A model generated the notes under the pieces. It was not told the origin of the DNA, searched no databases, and saw nothing but the letters and a program-made list of their open reading frames with translations. A program made the position numbers and the translations under genes. DNA of 48,445 nt from Chitinophagaceae bacterium (lineage in GTDB: Bacteria > Bacteroidota > Bacteroidia > Chitinophagales > Chitinophagaceae). The DNA lies in contig JAHEMO010000004.1 of assembly GCA_024643625.1 (NCBI GenBank), forward strand, positions 1 to 48,445, written 5' to 3'. Shown here in pieces: positions 9,442 through 17,706 of the stretch. Numbering within the stretch: position 1 is the first letter of the stretch; every line of letters starts with the position of its first letter.

Positions 9442-11340
9442 CTACATCCGTTCAGGTGCAGTAATTCCTAGTATGTGCAAGGCATTTCGCAGCGTTATGG
9501 CACAAAGTGCACATATGTGCAGGCGAAATATTCTTTTCTCTTCTGACTCGGCATAGGCCACCGAATGCTCTGCATAGAACCCATTAAATAATTTAGCCAA
9601 TTGATAGGCATACATCCCAGCGAGCGACGGGTTCATTTCGCGCCGCGCATCTTCTATTATGCCCGGCCATTGTTCCAATTTTACCAATAATTGTTTTTCA
9701 AGATTGGCAATATCTGCAGGCTTCATTAATGCGGGCAAATGGGCTCCGTTTAGCGATTTGCGTAATACACTTTGGATACGTGCATAGGTATATTGAATAA
9801 AAGGTCCGGTTACGCCATGGAAATCAATTGACTCTTCAGGATTAAACACCATGCGCTTGCGTGCATCTACCCGAAGCAGGTAATATTTAAGCGCACCCAT
9901 GCTCAGCATTTGGTAGAGCGATGTAAGCTCATCTGCAGAAAAATCGTCAACCTTTCCCAGTTCCGCAGTTTTGGCTGCGGCTACCTTTTCCATTTCATCG
10001 CAAAGATCATCGGCATCTACCACCGTGCCCTCACGACTTTTCATTCTGCCGCCCGGCAATTCTACCATACCATAGCTTAGGTGATGAATACCTTTTGCAA
10101 ATGGCATACCCAATTTCATACAAATGGCCTTTAGCACCTGCATATGGTAGTTCTGTTCGTCGCCAATCACATAAATGCTTTCCTCCATCGGAAAATCTTC
10201 ATGTTTTTTTCGCGCCAAACCAATATCCTGCGTGATGTATACCGATGTGCCATCTTTACGCAGTACCAGCTTTTCATCAAGGCCTTCTGCCTCCAGATTT
10301 ATCCAAACGCTATTGTCTGCTTTGCGATAAAATACACCCTTTTGCAATCCTTCCTCTACATAGGATTTGCCAAGCAAATAAGTATTGCTTTCATAATACA
10401 CTTTATCAAAACTGTTGCCTATCCGATTATAAGTTTCATCAAAGCCGTCGTACACCCAATTATTCATCATTTCCCAAACGGCCAAAGTATCTTCATCACC
10501 ATTTTCCCAGCGCAGCAGCATGGAACGCACTTCCTGCATGAGCACGGTAGCATTGCGAGCCAGATCGTTCAGGTCCGCTTCTGCTTCCTTAAGGCTCTCT
10601 GCATCTAATGTTTCATCTGACAATTTTGCAATGATGGCCCTCGCTGTAATCTTATCAGCTTCAGTATGCAGTACATTGGTGTCTCCGGCAAGAAGTCTTT
10701 GCTGCAAGGGTTGTGCTTCTTCGCGGAGGGCATTTTCAAATTTCACATAGTAATCGCCAACAAAATGATCGCCCTTAATACCGGTTGTGGCGGGCGTTGC
10801 GCCATGGCCAAACTTTTGCCAGGCCAGCATGCTTTTGCAAATATGAATGCCCCTATCATTTACTATACAGGTCCGCATTACATCGTACCCACACCAGGCA
10901 TAGAGTTCGGCCATACTCCATCCCAGAAAAATATTGCGGAGGTGGCCAAGATGCAAGGGCTTATTGGTGTTGGGCGAGGCATATTCCACCATCACTTTCC
11001 TGCCATTGGCGGGCGCTTTGCCATATTTTGCATCTGTGCTGCTTTCCAGTACTTTCAACCAATAGCTATCCTGAAATGAAATATTAAGGAAGCCTTTAAT
11101 TACATTGAAGTCCTTTACGACGCCACTATAGTTTGCCAGAATCCATTCTCCTATTTCGCTGCCCAGTTGCTCAGGGCTTTTGCGCAGCGGTTTAGTCAGG
11201 GTAAAAGTTACCAAAGTATAATCACCGGTAAATTCAGCTTTGGTTTCATTTACGGTAAGCGTTTCGGCATCAGCAGTATGCTGATATAGGGCTTGCAAGG
11301 CTGCTGTTCCCATTTGTTTTACCAAACTAATGGCCTGCAT
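9442..11340 (-). CDS. argS: Arginyl-tRNA synthetase
   Basis: 632 aa class I synthetase that charges tRNA-Arg in the cytoplasm. The N-terminal Arg-specific domain (about 1-110) is followed by SPNTNKPLHLGHLRN, whose HLGH (130-133) is the HIGH signature. GGRMKSREGTVV is the KMSKS-loop equivalent. The C terminus carries the DALR anticodon-binding domain, ending in AITLRNALHILGITAPERM, a standard argS tail. Length is normal for the Bacteroidota form. It appears monocistronic and diverges from the gtrA-like gene. Confidence 0.97.
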   Translation of the reverse strand: MQAISLVKQMGTAALQALYQHTADAETLTVNETKAEFTGDYTLVTFTLTKPLRKSPEQLGSEIGEWILANYSGVVKDFNVIKGFLNISFQDSYWLKVLESSTDAKYGKAPANGRKVMVEYASPNTNKPLHLGHLRNIFLGWSMAELYAWCGYDVMRTCIVNDRGIHICKSMLAWQKFGHGATPATTGIKGDHFVGDYYVKFENALREEAQPLQQRLLAGDTNVLHTEADKITARAIIAKLSDETLDAESLKEAEADLNDLARNATVLMQEVRSMLLRWENGDEDTLAVWEMMNNWVYDGFDETYNRIGNSFDKVYYESNTYLLGKSYVEEGLQKGVFYRKADNSVWINLEAEGLDEKLVLRKDGTSVYITQDIGLARKKHEDFPMEESIYVIGDEQNYHMQVLKAICMKLGMPFAKGIHHLSYGMVELPGGRMKSREGTVVDADDLCDEMEKVAAAKTAELGKVDDFSADELTSLYQMLSMGALKYYLLRVDARKRMVFNPEESIDFHGVTGPFIQYTYARIQSVLRKSLNGAHLPALMKPADIANLEKQLLVKLEQWPGIIEDARREMNPSLAGMYAYQLAKLFNGFYAEHSVAYAESEEKRIFRLHICALCAITLRNALHILGITAPERM

Positions 11341-11419
11341 ATGTTAGTCTTTTTTAAAAATTAAAACGATTAGAAGCAGGCTTATACCGCCTGTGGCGGC
11401 AAATGTATTGCAATACGGA

Positions 11420-11427
11420 TACCTTTG
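11420..11427 (+). promoter_or_regulatory. Candidate -7 promoter element (TACCTTTG) for the gtrA-like gene
   Basis: TACCTTTG matches the Bacteroidota consensus TANNTTTG exactly and lies just upstream of the gtrA-like ATG at 11440. It overlaps the TTG at 11425 where the ORF track begins, which argues against that start. No good -33 TTG is visible at the usual spacing. Confidence 0.5.
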
Positions 11428-11439
11428 CGAGCCTTTATC

Positions 11440-11934
11440 ATGATTGCAAGATTTGTAATATCCGTCATTGATTTTTTTTACCGACCGTTCAGCAAATTGA
11501 TGTCTTTGCAAACCTTCCGGTATGCGGCCTGTGGTGGTGGCAATACGGCATTAGGACTGCTCGTTTTTTTTGTTGGCTACAATTTTTTGTTTCATAAGCA
11601 ACTGGTGCATCTGGGTTCGCTTACGCTTAGCCCGCATATTGCCGCCATGGTACTATCCTTTCTCGTAAGCTTTCCCATTGGGTTTTATCTGGCTCGTTAT
11701 GTAGTTTTTAGTGGCAGTGCGTTGCGGGGCCGGCATCAGCTCGTTCGCTACTTTACCACTACTATGGGTAGCTTACTGCTCAACTATGCCAATCTTAAAA
11801 TAATGGTTGATCTGCTCCACTTCTATCCCACTATAGCACAAAGTATTAATGTGGTTATTGTGGTAACCTTCAGCTACCTCATGCAAAAACATTTTGCATT
11901 TGCCCGCCGCTCGCATGCTGTGCAAAAAACATAA
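11440..11934 (+). CDS. GtrA-like membrane protein
   Basis: 164 aa from the preferred ATG. The ORF track starts at a TTG at 11425, which overlaps a promoter element. An ATG at 11500 (MSLQTFRYAACGG) is a further alternative, and either gives an intact domain. Four hydrophobic segments and the FRYAACGGGNTALGLLVFF opening match the GtrA/DPMS flippase-like family. Members are thought to help translocate lipid-linked sugars for surface polysaccharide or cell-wall glycosylation. No glycosyltransferase partner lies next to it. The next gene is convergent and begins 14 bp after its stop. Confidence 0.8.
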   Translation: MIARFVISVIDFFYRPFSKLMSLQTFRYAACGGGNTALGLLVFFVGYNFLFHKQLVHLGSLTLSPHIAAMVLSFLVSFPIGFYLARYVVFSGSALRGRHQLVRYFTTTMGSLLLNYANLKIMVDLLHFYPTIAQSINVVIVVTFSYLMQKHFAFARRSHAVQKT

Positions 11935-11948
11935 ACATTACTACCACT

Positions 11949-13352
11949 TTATTTCCCAAGCAAAGAAAGAAAGGGCTCAACACTAATTTGCAATCGCATA
12001 GTACCGTTGCAATAGCCGGATAAGAATATGCCGGAATCAAGCGCCACTAATCTGGTTAGCACTAGTGCTCGTATGGATCCCGACGATTTAACACCGCTGT
12101 ACAATTGACTATTAAGCATACTGTTCAGCGTGGTTTTCAGGCTATCGGTTTTTTCACTTATGTCAATAGTTGTCATATCCTGAAGTTTGCGCAAAATAGT
12201 TTTGTCAAAGAGGCTACTTATGTTTTGAAGAAACTTTTGCTCAAGGTTAATTTGATGATTAAGGCTGTCGAAATATAATTTACTGCCGGCGCTATCCCAT
12301 GCAGGTATGCCGGTAATCGAAAAAATACCCTGCACTCCTTTTGACGCATACATGCTTATGCGAACACCGCGACCTTCACGATTCAGATGCGCAGAATCAA
12401 TCACAATGGTTTTACTGAGAATGCCTTTGCCCAACTCAATTTCCTTTCCGGATATACTCTTGTTGAGCATGGCATCAAGCGAGTCGTAGGGCAAAATTTG
12501 AGAGACATTAATAGCAAAGCCTTCCCGAAATGCAAAATCGCTGAGCAAAGGCAAAGCAGTCTTTTCCGCCCGGGCTACGGGCGAAAGCTCGGGGCGTACA
12601 CTTAGACCTATGCTCATAAACAAACTATCGCGGCGTAGCTGTACGCGGGAAAAGCGCAACGCCTGCGGATGCATGAGCAGCCTGCCAAAACCCGGTACAG
12701 GAAACCCCGTTTGTAAGGTATCCCAAAGCTGCTGCACATAAGGCTTAACCGATGTTGTTTTTAGTATGGCAGCAGTTTCGGCCAGGCTGCCATCTATTTC
12801 CTGCTTCACTTGCGCCACAACGGTTGGCGTAATGTCCAAACCAAAAGCACATATCTCGCACTTATCTAACGGCCGTGGCTTGATGGACTGCAGTTTTACA
12901 TCAATGCTGTAATCCGGCAGTAATCCAAGTGCAGCCGCAAATCCTGCATCTACCCTGCGCTCACTTTCACTACCGGTACCGCAGCTACAAGGCGGCGTCC
13001 ATGGAGTTTTGCCCAATCCGGTGCAAATCCGCGTACTGCCACGTACCAGGTATCGCCCGGTAAATCTTGCCAATAGCACATCATTACCAGCCGAAAAGCT
13101 CATGGGGCCACGTACAAAACGATATTGATATCTTTTGTCGCAACCGTCTTCTACCCAATCGGTAGGATAGTTGGGGCTGGTATATAAAGTGTCAATAAAA
13201 CTATTGGCAAAACGATAAACCGGTTTGAGGTCAATAGCAATAGGAATATCTACATGACTAACGGCTGCTGCCTGTTGTGCCTTAGCATGCATGGCAAAAA
13301 ACTGCCCTAAAAAAATCAATAACAGATGGGGAACAAAAAACTTACGCATCAT
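11949..13352 (-). CDS. Exported DUF4403-like protein
   Basis: 467 aa from ATG 13352 (MMRKFFVPHLLLIFLGQFFA), which gives a clean signal peptide. The ORF track start at 13418 adds 22 residues with no signal-peptide character, and a near-consensus -7 element on the minus strand lies around 13403-13412. The body alternates beta strands with LDITPTVVAQVKQEIDGSLAE and a WDTLQTGFPV-type segment, resembling DUF4403 proteins, whose function is unknown. It contains several cysteines (PPCSCG, DKCEICAF) that may form disulfides after export. The family call is from pattern memory and needs a profile search. Confidence 0.6.
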   Translation of the reverse strand: MMRKFFVPHLLLIFLGQFFAMHAKAQQAAAVSHVDIPIAIDLKPVYRFANSFIDTLYTSPNYPTDWVEDGCDKRYQYRFVRGPMSFSAGNDVLLARFTGRYLVRGSTRICTGLGKTPWTPPCSCGTGSESERRVDAGFAAALGLLPDYSIDVKLQSIKPRPLDKCEICAFGLDITPTVVAQVKQEIDGSLAETAAILKTTSVKPYVQQLWDTLQTGFPVPGFGRLLMHPQALRFSRVQLRRDSLFMSIGLSVRPELSPVARAEKTALPLLSDFAFREGFAINVSQILPYDSLDAMLNKSISGKEIELGKGILSKTIVIDSAHLNREGRGVRISMYASKGVQGIFSITGIPAWDSAGSKLYFDSLNHQINLEQKFLQNISSLFDKTILRKLQDMTTIDISEKTDSLKTTLNSMLNSQLYSGVKSSGSIRALVLTRLVALDSGIFLSGYCNGTMRLQISVEPFLSLLGK

Positions 13353-13450
13353 AGTCCGATTGGCGCAATAAACGTAATGTTTACCATTAGCGTATCCGAT
13401 GCTCAAAAAATACAGCATACTGTTTACAAACGGAATAATGGAGCAATCCC

Positions 13451-14251
13451 TTATTGCGATAACACGCTATCAATTACATGATGATATTTACTGAAGGATG
13501 GCAAGTTATTGTGTTTGCCATCTGCAACCAGGTAAAGCGCATCGCCGGGCTTGGTAAATTTTAGTAACCGCGCCATATGATCTACCGGAATCAACTCATC
13601 TCTTGTGCCGTGCAAAATGGTAACCGGTTCGGTGCATCGGCGTAGTTGGGCGTAGGAAGCAATATCGTAGCGTGCAAGAAGGTTTACCGGCAAATAGTAT
13701 AAATAGTTTCCGGCGAGGGTGCTAAGGCTGTAGTAGGGTGTTTCCAATATTAATGCACGGCTATAGTGTTTGGCTGCAACGTAGGTAGCCACACCCGTGC
13801 CCAGGCTTTTGCCATATACCACTATATGATCAGGCGAATACATTGCTGCAGCCATTTTATATAATTGTGTACCGGTTTGTTCCAGCACATCAATACTTAT
13901 TTCGCCGGTGCTGCGTCCATAGCCCGGATAATCTACCATCCAACAGGCATAGCCATTTCTGGTAAAATAGGGAGCGTAAACACTGTAATGTTCTACATTA
14001 AATCTATTGCCGTGAAAGAAAAGCACCACGCCTTTTGTAGCGCCGGAGTCCGGTTCAAATTTCACTACATCCAAAACAGTATTTGCATCAAAAGGAATGG
14101 TAACAGTACTAATTTTTAGCCTGACCGGAAAAGATAGCACATGCCCTGTTGCCAAAGCCTTGGGCTGAAAGAAAAACAAATGCTGGTAGCCATACCACAG
14201 TGCCGCCAGTGACAAATAGCCAAGCAATAGGTATGTAAATTTTGTGCGCAA
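13451..14251 (-). CDS. Membrane-anchored alpha/beta hydrolase (paralogue B)
   Basis: 266 aa from a TTG start at 14251, 10 nt after the stop of paralogue A. The ORF track ATG at 14338 would overlap the upstream gene by 77 nt. The TTG start gives MRTKFTYLLLGYLSLAALWYG, which aligns with the N terminus of paralogue A and nearly equalises the lengths (266 and 265 aa). One N-terminal membrane segment precedes the hydrolase fold: FFHGN oxyanion region, GKSLG nucleophile elbow, HGTRDELIP acid and GKHNNLP histidine. It resembles the BEM46/ABHD13-type serine hydrolases. Substrate unknown. Confidence 0.85.
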   Translation of the reverse strand: MRTKFTYLLLGYLSLAALWYGYQHLFFFQPKALATGHVLSFPVRLKISTVTIPFDANTVLDVVKFEPDSGATKGVVLFFHGNRFNVEHYSVYAPYFTRNGYACWMVDYPGYGRSTGEISIDVLEQTGTQLYKMAAAMYSPDHIVVYGKSLGTGVATYVAAKHYSRALILETPYYSLSTLAGNYLYYLPVNLLARYDIASYAQLRRCTEPVTILHGTRDELIPVDHMARLLKFTKPGDALYLVADGKHNNLPSFSKYHHVIDSVLSQ

Positions 14252-14261
14252 ACTGTAGCCT

Positions 14262-15059
14262 TTAATCTTTAAGTATATCGCGGATGAAATTGTGATATTC
14301 CGGATAAGAAGGCAGGTTGTTATGACCACCGCCTTCAATGCGAATGAGGGTTATTTTATCAGGATTAATGCGCTGCAGTTTTTCGCTATGCTTAATGGGG
14401 ATGAGCCAATCGCGGGTGCCATGAATGATATAAGCATGACATCTTACATTACGAATCCAGATATCGGTACGCAATTGGTAGCGTAATAAAAGCCGGTGTG
14501 GCAAAAGGGGTAAAAATCGTTCGGCCACAGCCAGAAAACTATAATATGGCGCATCAAGAATAAGGTAGCGCGGGCTATTGTCACAGGCAATTTTGGTTGC
14601 AAAACCACTACCAATACTCCTGCCATACACAATCAGGTGTTGCTCATCATATTCCGCTTTAAGAGCATCATATACAAATTGCATATCCGTAAGCATTTCC
14701 GGCTCCGATCTTTTGCCGGTGCTCTTTCCAAATCCACGATAGTCTACCAGCACCACATCGTATTGATAGCGGTAAAAATCTTTGGCATACTTGGCCCAGC
14801 CCTTTATGCTGCGGGTATTGCCATGAAAATAAAGGATTAGTCCCTGGGGATTTGGGACATGAAAATGCAGCCCATTAATAACCACTCCCGGTTCCACATT
14901 AAAATTCAGCTCGCGAAATGGCGTATCATACTGATAAACAAAATCCTTAGGCAGTTTCTCCGGTTTGAAAATAAACCGATCCTGCACCAAATAAACAATG
15001 AGGGCAAGCGCTATGTAGCCAAAAATTATATACAACCAAAAGGGTAAAGCCAAAAGCAT
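14262..15059 (-). CDS. Membrane-anchored alpha/beta hydrolase (paralogue A)
   Basis: 265 aa. One N-terminal hydrophobic segment (about 5-25) is followed by FHGN (78-81), the nucleophile elbow GRSIG (Ser148), HGTRDWLIP (Asp) and GGGHNNLPSYPEYH (His), a complete Ser-Asp-His triad. It belongs to the BEM46/ABHD13-like group. It lies directly upstream of paralogue B with matching motifs throughout, indicating tandem duplication. Probably an inner-membrane-anchored esterase or acyl hydrolase; the substrate cannot be inferred. Confidence 0.88.
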   Translation of the reverse strand: MLLALPFWLYIIFGYIALALIVYLVQDRFIFKPEKLPKDFVYQYDTPFRELNFNVEPGVVINGLHFHVPNPQGLILYFHGNTRSIKGWAKYAKDFYRYQYDVVLVDYRGFGKSTGKRSEPEMLTDMQFVYDALKAEYDEQHLIVYGRSIGSGFATKIACDNSPRYLILDAPYYSFLAVAERFLPLLPHRLLLRYQLRTDIWIRNVRCHAYIIHGTRDWLIPIKHSEKLQRINPDKITLIRIEGGGHNNLPSYPEYHNFIRDILKD

Positions 15060-15130
15060 GGGTGGTTACAAATGTAGCCTTATGCAGCTACCAATATCCA
15101 ATGGCTGTGTATGGGGGTAACGGTGTTTGT

Positions 15131-15457
15131 TTAGGCAAACAGGTTAGCATTATTATGCCATCTGATCCATTCTTCCACACCACCTTCAAGGTTTTGCAGG
15201 TTATTGTAACCATGCCTTTCCTGCAATTTCTGAATGGCAATGGCGCTCCTAACGCCTTTTCTGCAGTAAATAATTACGACCCCTTCCTTGGGTATCTCCT
15301 GCAAATGATACATAATCTCGCTCAGCACAATAAGCTTTCCGCCAATATTAAAACTGTCGTGTTCGTACACTTCCCTTACATCTATCAGGGTTAAGGATAC
15401 ATCGTCCTGCATCATTTGGTGTAACTGCGCCGCACTCACTTGCTTTACGTCCTGCAT
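15131..15457 (-). CDS. Single-domain rhodanese-like protein
   Basis: 108 aa with one rhodanese domain: LTLIDVREVYEHD near the N terminus and the active loop YCRKGVRS with Cys65. It has no signal peptide, so it is cytoplasmic. The family carries sulfur as a persulfide, for example in thiosulfate:cyanide sulfurtransfer or sulfur trafficking. It lies 15 bp downstream of kup on the same strand and may be cotranscribed. No sulfur-metabolism partner is adjacent. Confidence 0.9.
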   Translation of the reverse strand: MQDVKQVSAAQLHQMMQDDVSLTLIDVREVYEHDSFNIGGKLIVLSEIMYHLQEIPKEGVVIIYCRKGVRSAIAIQKLQERHGYNNLQNLEGGVEEWIRWHNNANLFA

Positions 15458-15472
15458 AAAGTCCTTTTCTGT

Positions 15473-17455
15473 TTACTCTGCATTTATTCGTTCCAATTTC
15501 AAATCGGCCACCGGCGCTACAATCAATGGAAACTTTTCAATAGTTACATAACTCGGATCGAGCCCAAAACCACGCTCTTCGCTCAAACTTATGGATTTTA
15601 GCGCAAAGTAAATTTTCATCATTACATCTTCAAAGAAAGGCAAATCATTATCAGCGCTCATGTATTTTTCCATCACTACAAACTGAAAATCGCCGGTAAT
15701 ATTATTCTTCTCGAGACTCTCGTAACGGCTGGTAATATTTACCTCTTTATTGGCCACCAAGTCTTCAATCACCCTACGGAACATCAGGTTTATTTTGGGC
15801 TCCATCCGGAAGCCAAGTCTGAATTCTACCCGAATAATATCGTTGGGAATGATATGATCTACAGAGTATTCGCAGGTATAGGGGTCGTCAAGCGTATCTA
15901 CATGCACAAACCAGTAAATATCGGCTCGCTTAGGCTTGCGATTGAGTATGCTGTAAATGATTTTGTGCTCAATCTCTTTGGGGTTGTTGGCACTCGTCAT
16001 GTAGATAAGATGTGTGGCAAATTTGGGTACACTCTTATCATTACTGAGTTCCTGAATCTGTGGAATATAATTTTCCAGTCGCACAAATTCCACATAGCGG
16101 TTTTTGATTTTACGAGCCCTGTGCCAGGTGTACATTACCGTAAATATTACCAGGCCGATAATCATGGTGATATAACCGCCGTGCGGGAATTTCTCCATAA
16201 GCGCGGTTATGAAAGACACTTCTATAATGAGGTATACCGTCAGAAAAATCCAGATAATCCAGGGCTTTACCCTATGCATAACCATGTAGTTGGCAAACAA
16301 CAAGGTAGTAGCTATAAAGGTGGTAATAATGGCTAATCCGTATGCGGCTTCCATTTTGCTGGATTCCTGAAAAATGAACACTACCACTACACAGCCCAAA
16401 AACATCATGAGGTTTATGCCGGGAATAAATAATTGCCCTTTTGCCTCTGTAGGATACCTGATTTTCATTTTGGGCCAAAGATTCAGCCGCATGGCTTCGC
16501 TGATAAGTGTAAAAGAACCGGATATCATGGCCTGACTGGCGATAATAGCGGCGAGCGTGGCAACAACCACACCAATCAACACAAACCATTCCGGCATCAA
16601 ATCGTAAAAAGCATTGATGCGCATGGCCTCACGGTTTGCTTTATTTACCAACACACCATTATGGTGGGCAAGCAAACTGGCCCCCTGACCGAAATAGTTA
16701 ATAAGCAGGCAGGTTTTTACAAAAAACCATGAAGTACGAATATTACTTCGGCCACAATGGCCCAAATCGGAATATAAAGCTTCAGCACCGGTCGTGCAGA
16801 GAAAAACAGCACCTAACAACCAAAACCCGTCAGGATAGGTAGCCAGAAATTCAATGGCATAATAAGGGTTAATAGCTTTCAGGATTTTGATATCGTCCAT
16901 GATATGCATGCCCCCTAATATGGCCAGCATGCTAAACCAAACCATCATTATGGGTCCAAACATTTTGCCAATAGAGGCCGTACCAAACTGCTGCATAAAA
17001 AAGAAAGCCACCATTATGCCAAGCACAATCATCATGATGGTTTCCGTAGTAATGCCATGCAAGGCAGGAATCTTGGTCAGTCCTTCAATGGCTGAGGTAA
17101 TTGATATTGGCGGTGTAATGATACCATCTGCCAGAAGTGTGCTGCCACCAATCATAGCAGGAATTACTAACCACTTACGACGGCGCCTAACCAATGCAAA
17201 AAGAGAAAATATACCGCCCTCTCCCCGGTTATCGGCCCGTAGAATGAGCGTCACATATTTAATGGTGGTGAGTAAGGTAATAGTCCAAAGAATGCACGAT
17301 AATGAGCCAATGATGAGGGTATCCGTTACTACTCTTTCACTTATGATGGAATTGAATACATACAAAGGAGATGTACCAATATCACCGTAAATAATGCCTA
17401 ACGCTATTAAAAGCCCGGCGGAGGTTACCCGGCTTAAATCTACCTTATTACTCAC
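15473..17455 (-). CDS. kup: Kup-family potassium uptake transporter
   Basis: 660 aa starting at GTG. The N-terminal GIIYGDIGTSPLYVFNS motif is diagnostic of the KUP/HAK/KT family. About twelve membrane segments follow (LLADGIITPPISITSAIEGL is the second conserved block), then a cytoplasmic C-terminal domain from about residue 480. Predicted role is K+:H+ symport at the inner membrane. A perfect TANNTTTG-type element lies about 50 bp upstream on the minus strand. Confidence 0.96.
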   Translation of the reverse strand: MSNKVDLSRVTSAGLLIALGIIYGDIGTSPLYVFNSIISERVVTDTLIIGSLSCILWTITLLTTIKYVTLILRADNRGEGGIFSLFALVRRRRKWLVIPAMIGGSTLLADGIITPPISITSAIEGLTKIPALHGITTETIMMIVLGIMVAFFFMQQFGTASIGKMFGPIMMVWFSMLAILGGMHIMDDIKILKAINPYYAIEFLATYPDGFWLLGAVFLCTTGAEALYSDLGHCGRSNIRTSWFFVKTCLLINYFGQGASLLAHHNGVLVNKANREAMRINAFYDLMPEWFVLIGVVVATLAAIIASQAMISGSFTLISEAMRLNLWPKMKIRYPTEAKGQLFIPGINLMMFLGCVVVVFIFQESSKMEAAYGLAIITTFIATTLLFANYMVMHRVKPWIIWIFLTVYLIIEVSFITALMEKFPHGGYITMIIGLVIFTVMYTWHRARKIKNRYVEFVRLENYIPQIQELSNDKSVPKFATHLIYMTSANNPKEIEHKIIYSILNRKPKRADIYWFVHVDTLDDPYTCEYSVDHIIPNDIIRVEFRLGFRMEPKINLMFRRVIEDLVANKEVNITSRYESLEKNNITGDFQFVVMEKYMSADNDLPFFEDVMMKIYFALKSISLSEERGFGLDPSYVTIEKFPLIVAPVADLKLERINAE

Positions 17456-17504
17456 CTGGCTACTTTAAATGGGATCAAAATGGGGTGCATACAATGCTGA
17501 GGCT

Positions 17505-17512
17505 CAAAAATA
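17505..17512 (-). promoter_or_regulatory. Candidate -7 promoter element for kup
   Basis: CAAAAATA on the plus strand reads TATTTTTG on the minus strand, an exact TANNTTTG match. It is placed so that a transcript would begin roughly 40 nt before the kup GTG. A clear -33 TTG is not seen at the usual distance. Confidence 0.45.
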
Positions 17513-17611
17513 CAGGGAATTATAGAACTCACTGAATGAAGCACCATTAGTAAGTTACGCACGTTATGTTACTTAAAATGTCCGCAAAGCATTGCAGCGT
17601 GCAAAAAATAC

Positions 17612-17645
17612 CTATAGTGGAGGTATATGCCATGCTATAGTGGAG
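17612..17645 (+). repeat. Pair of 11-bp direct repeats, CTATAGTGGAG
   Basis: CTATAGTGGAG occurs at 17612-17622 and 17635-17645, a 23-bp period of about two helical turns. The pair lies between the divergent kup and M16 peptidase genes. The same-face spacing would suit a tandem regulator-binding site, but chance is possible. Confidence 0.45.
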
Positions 17646-17706
17646 CGATGCACAGATGCCATGGTTTTGAAACTGATTGCCTAAACTTGCCAAAAATTGC
17701 CACATC

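Noticed and set aside
10144-10608. 154-aa plus-strand ORF inside argS
   Set aside because: Antisense to strongly conserved argS sequence; composition is not protein-like.
11387-11399. CCGCC-TGT-GGCGG hairpin upstream of the gtrA-like gene
   Set aside because: A five-base stem with no U run and no known regulatory pattern; too small to call.
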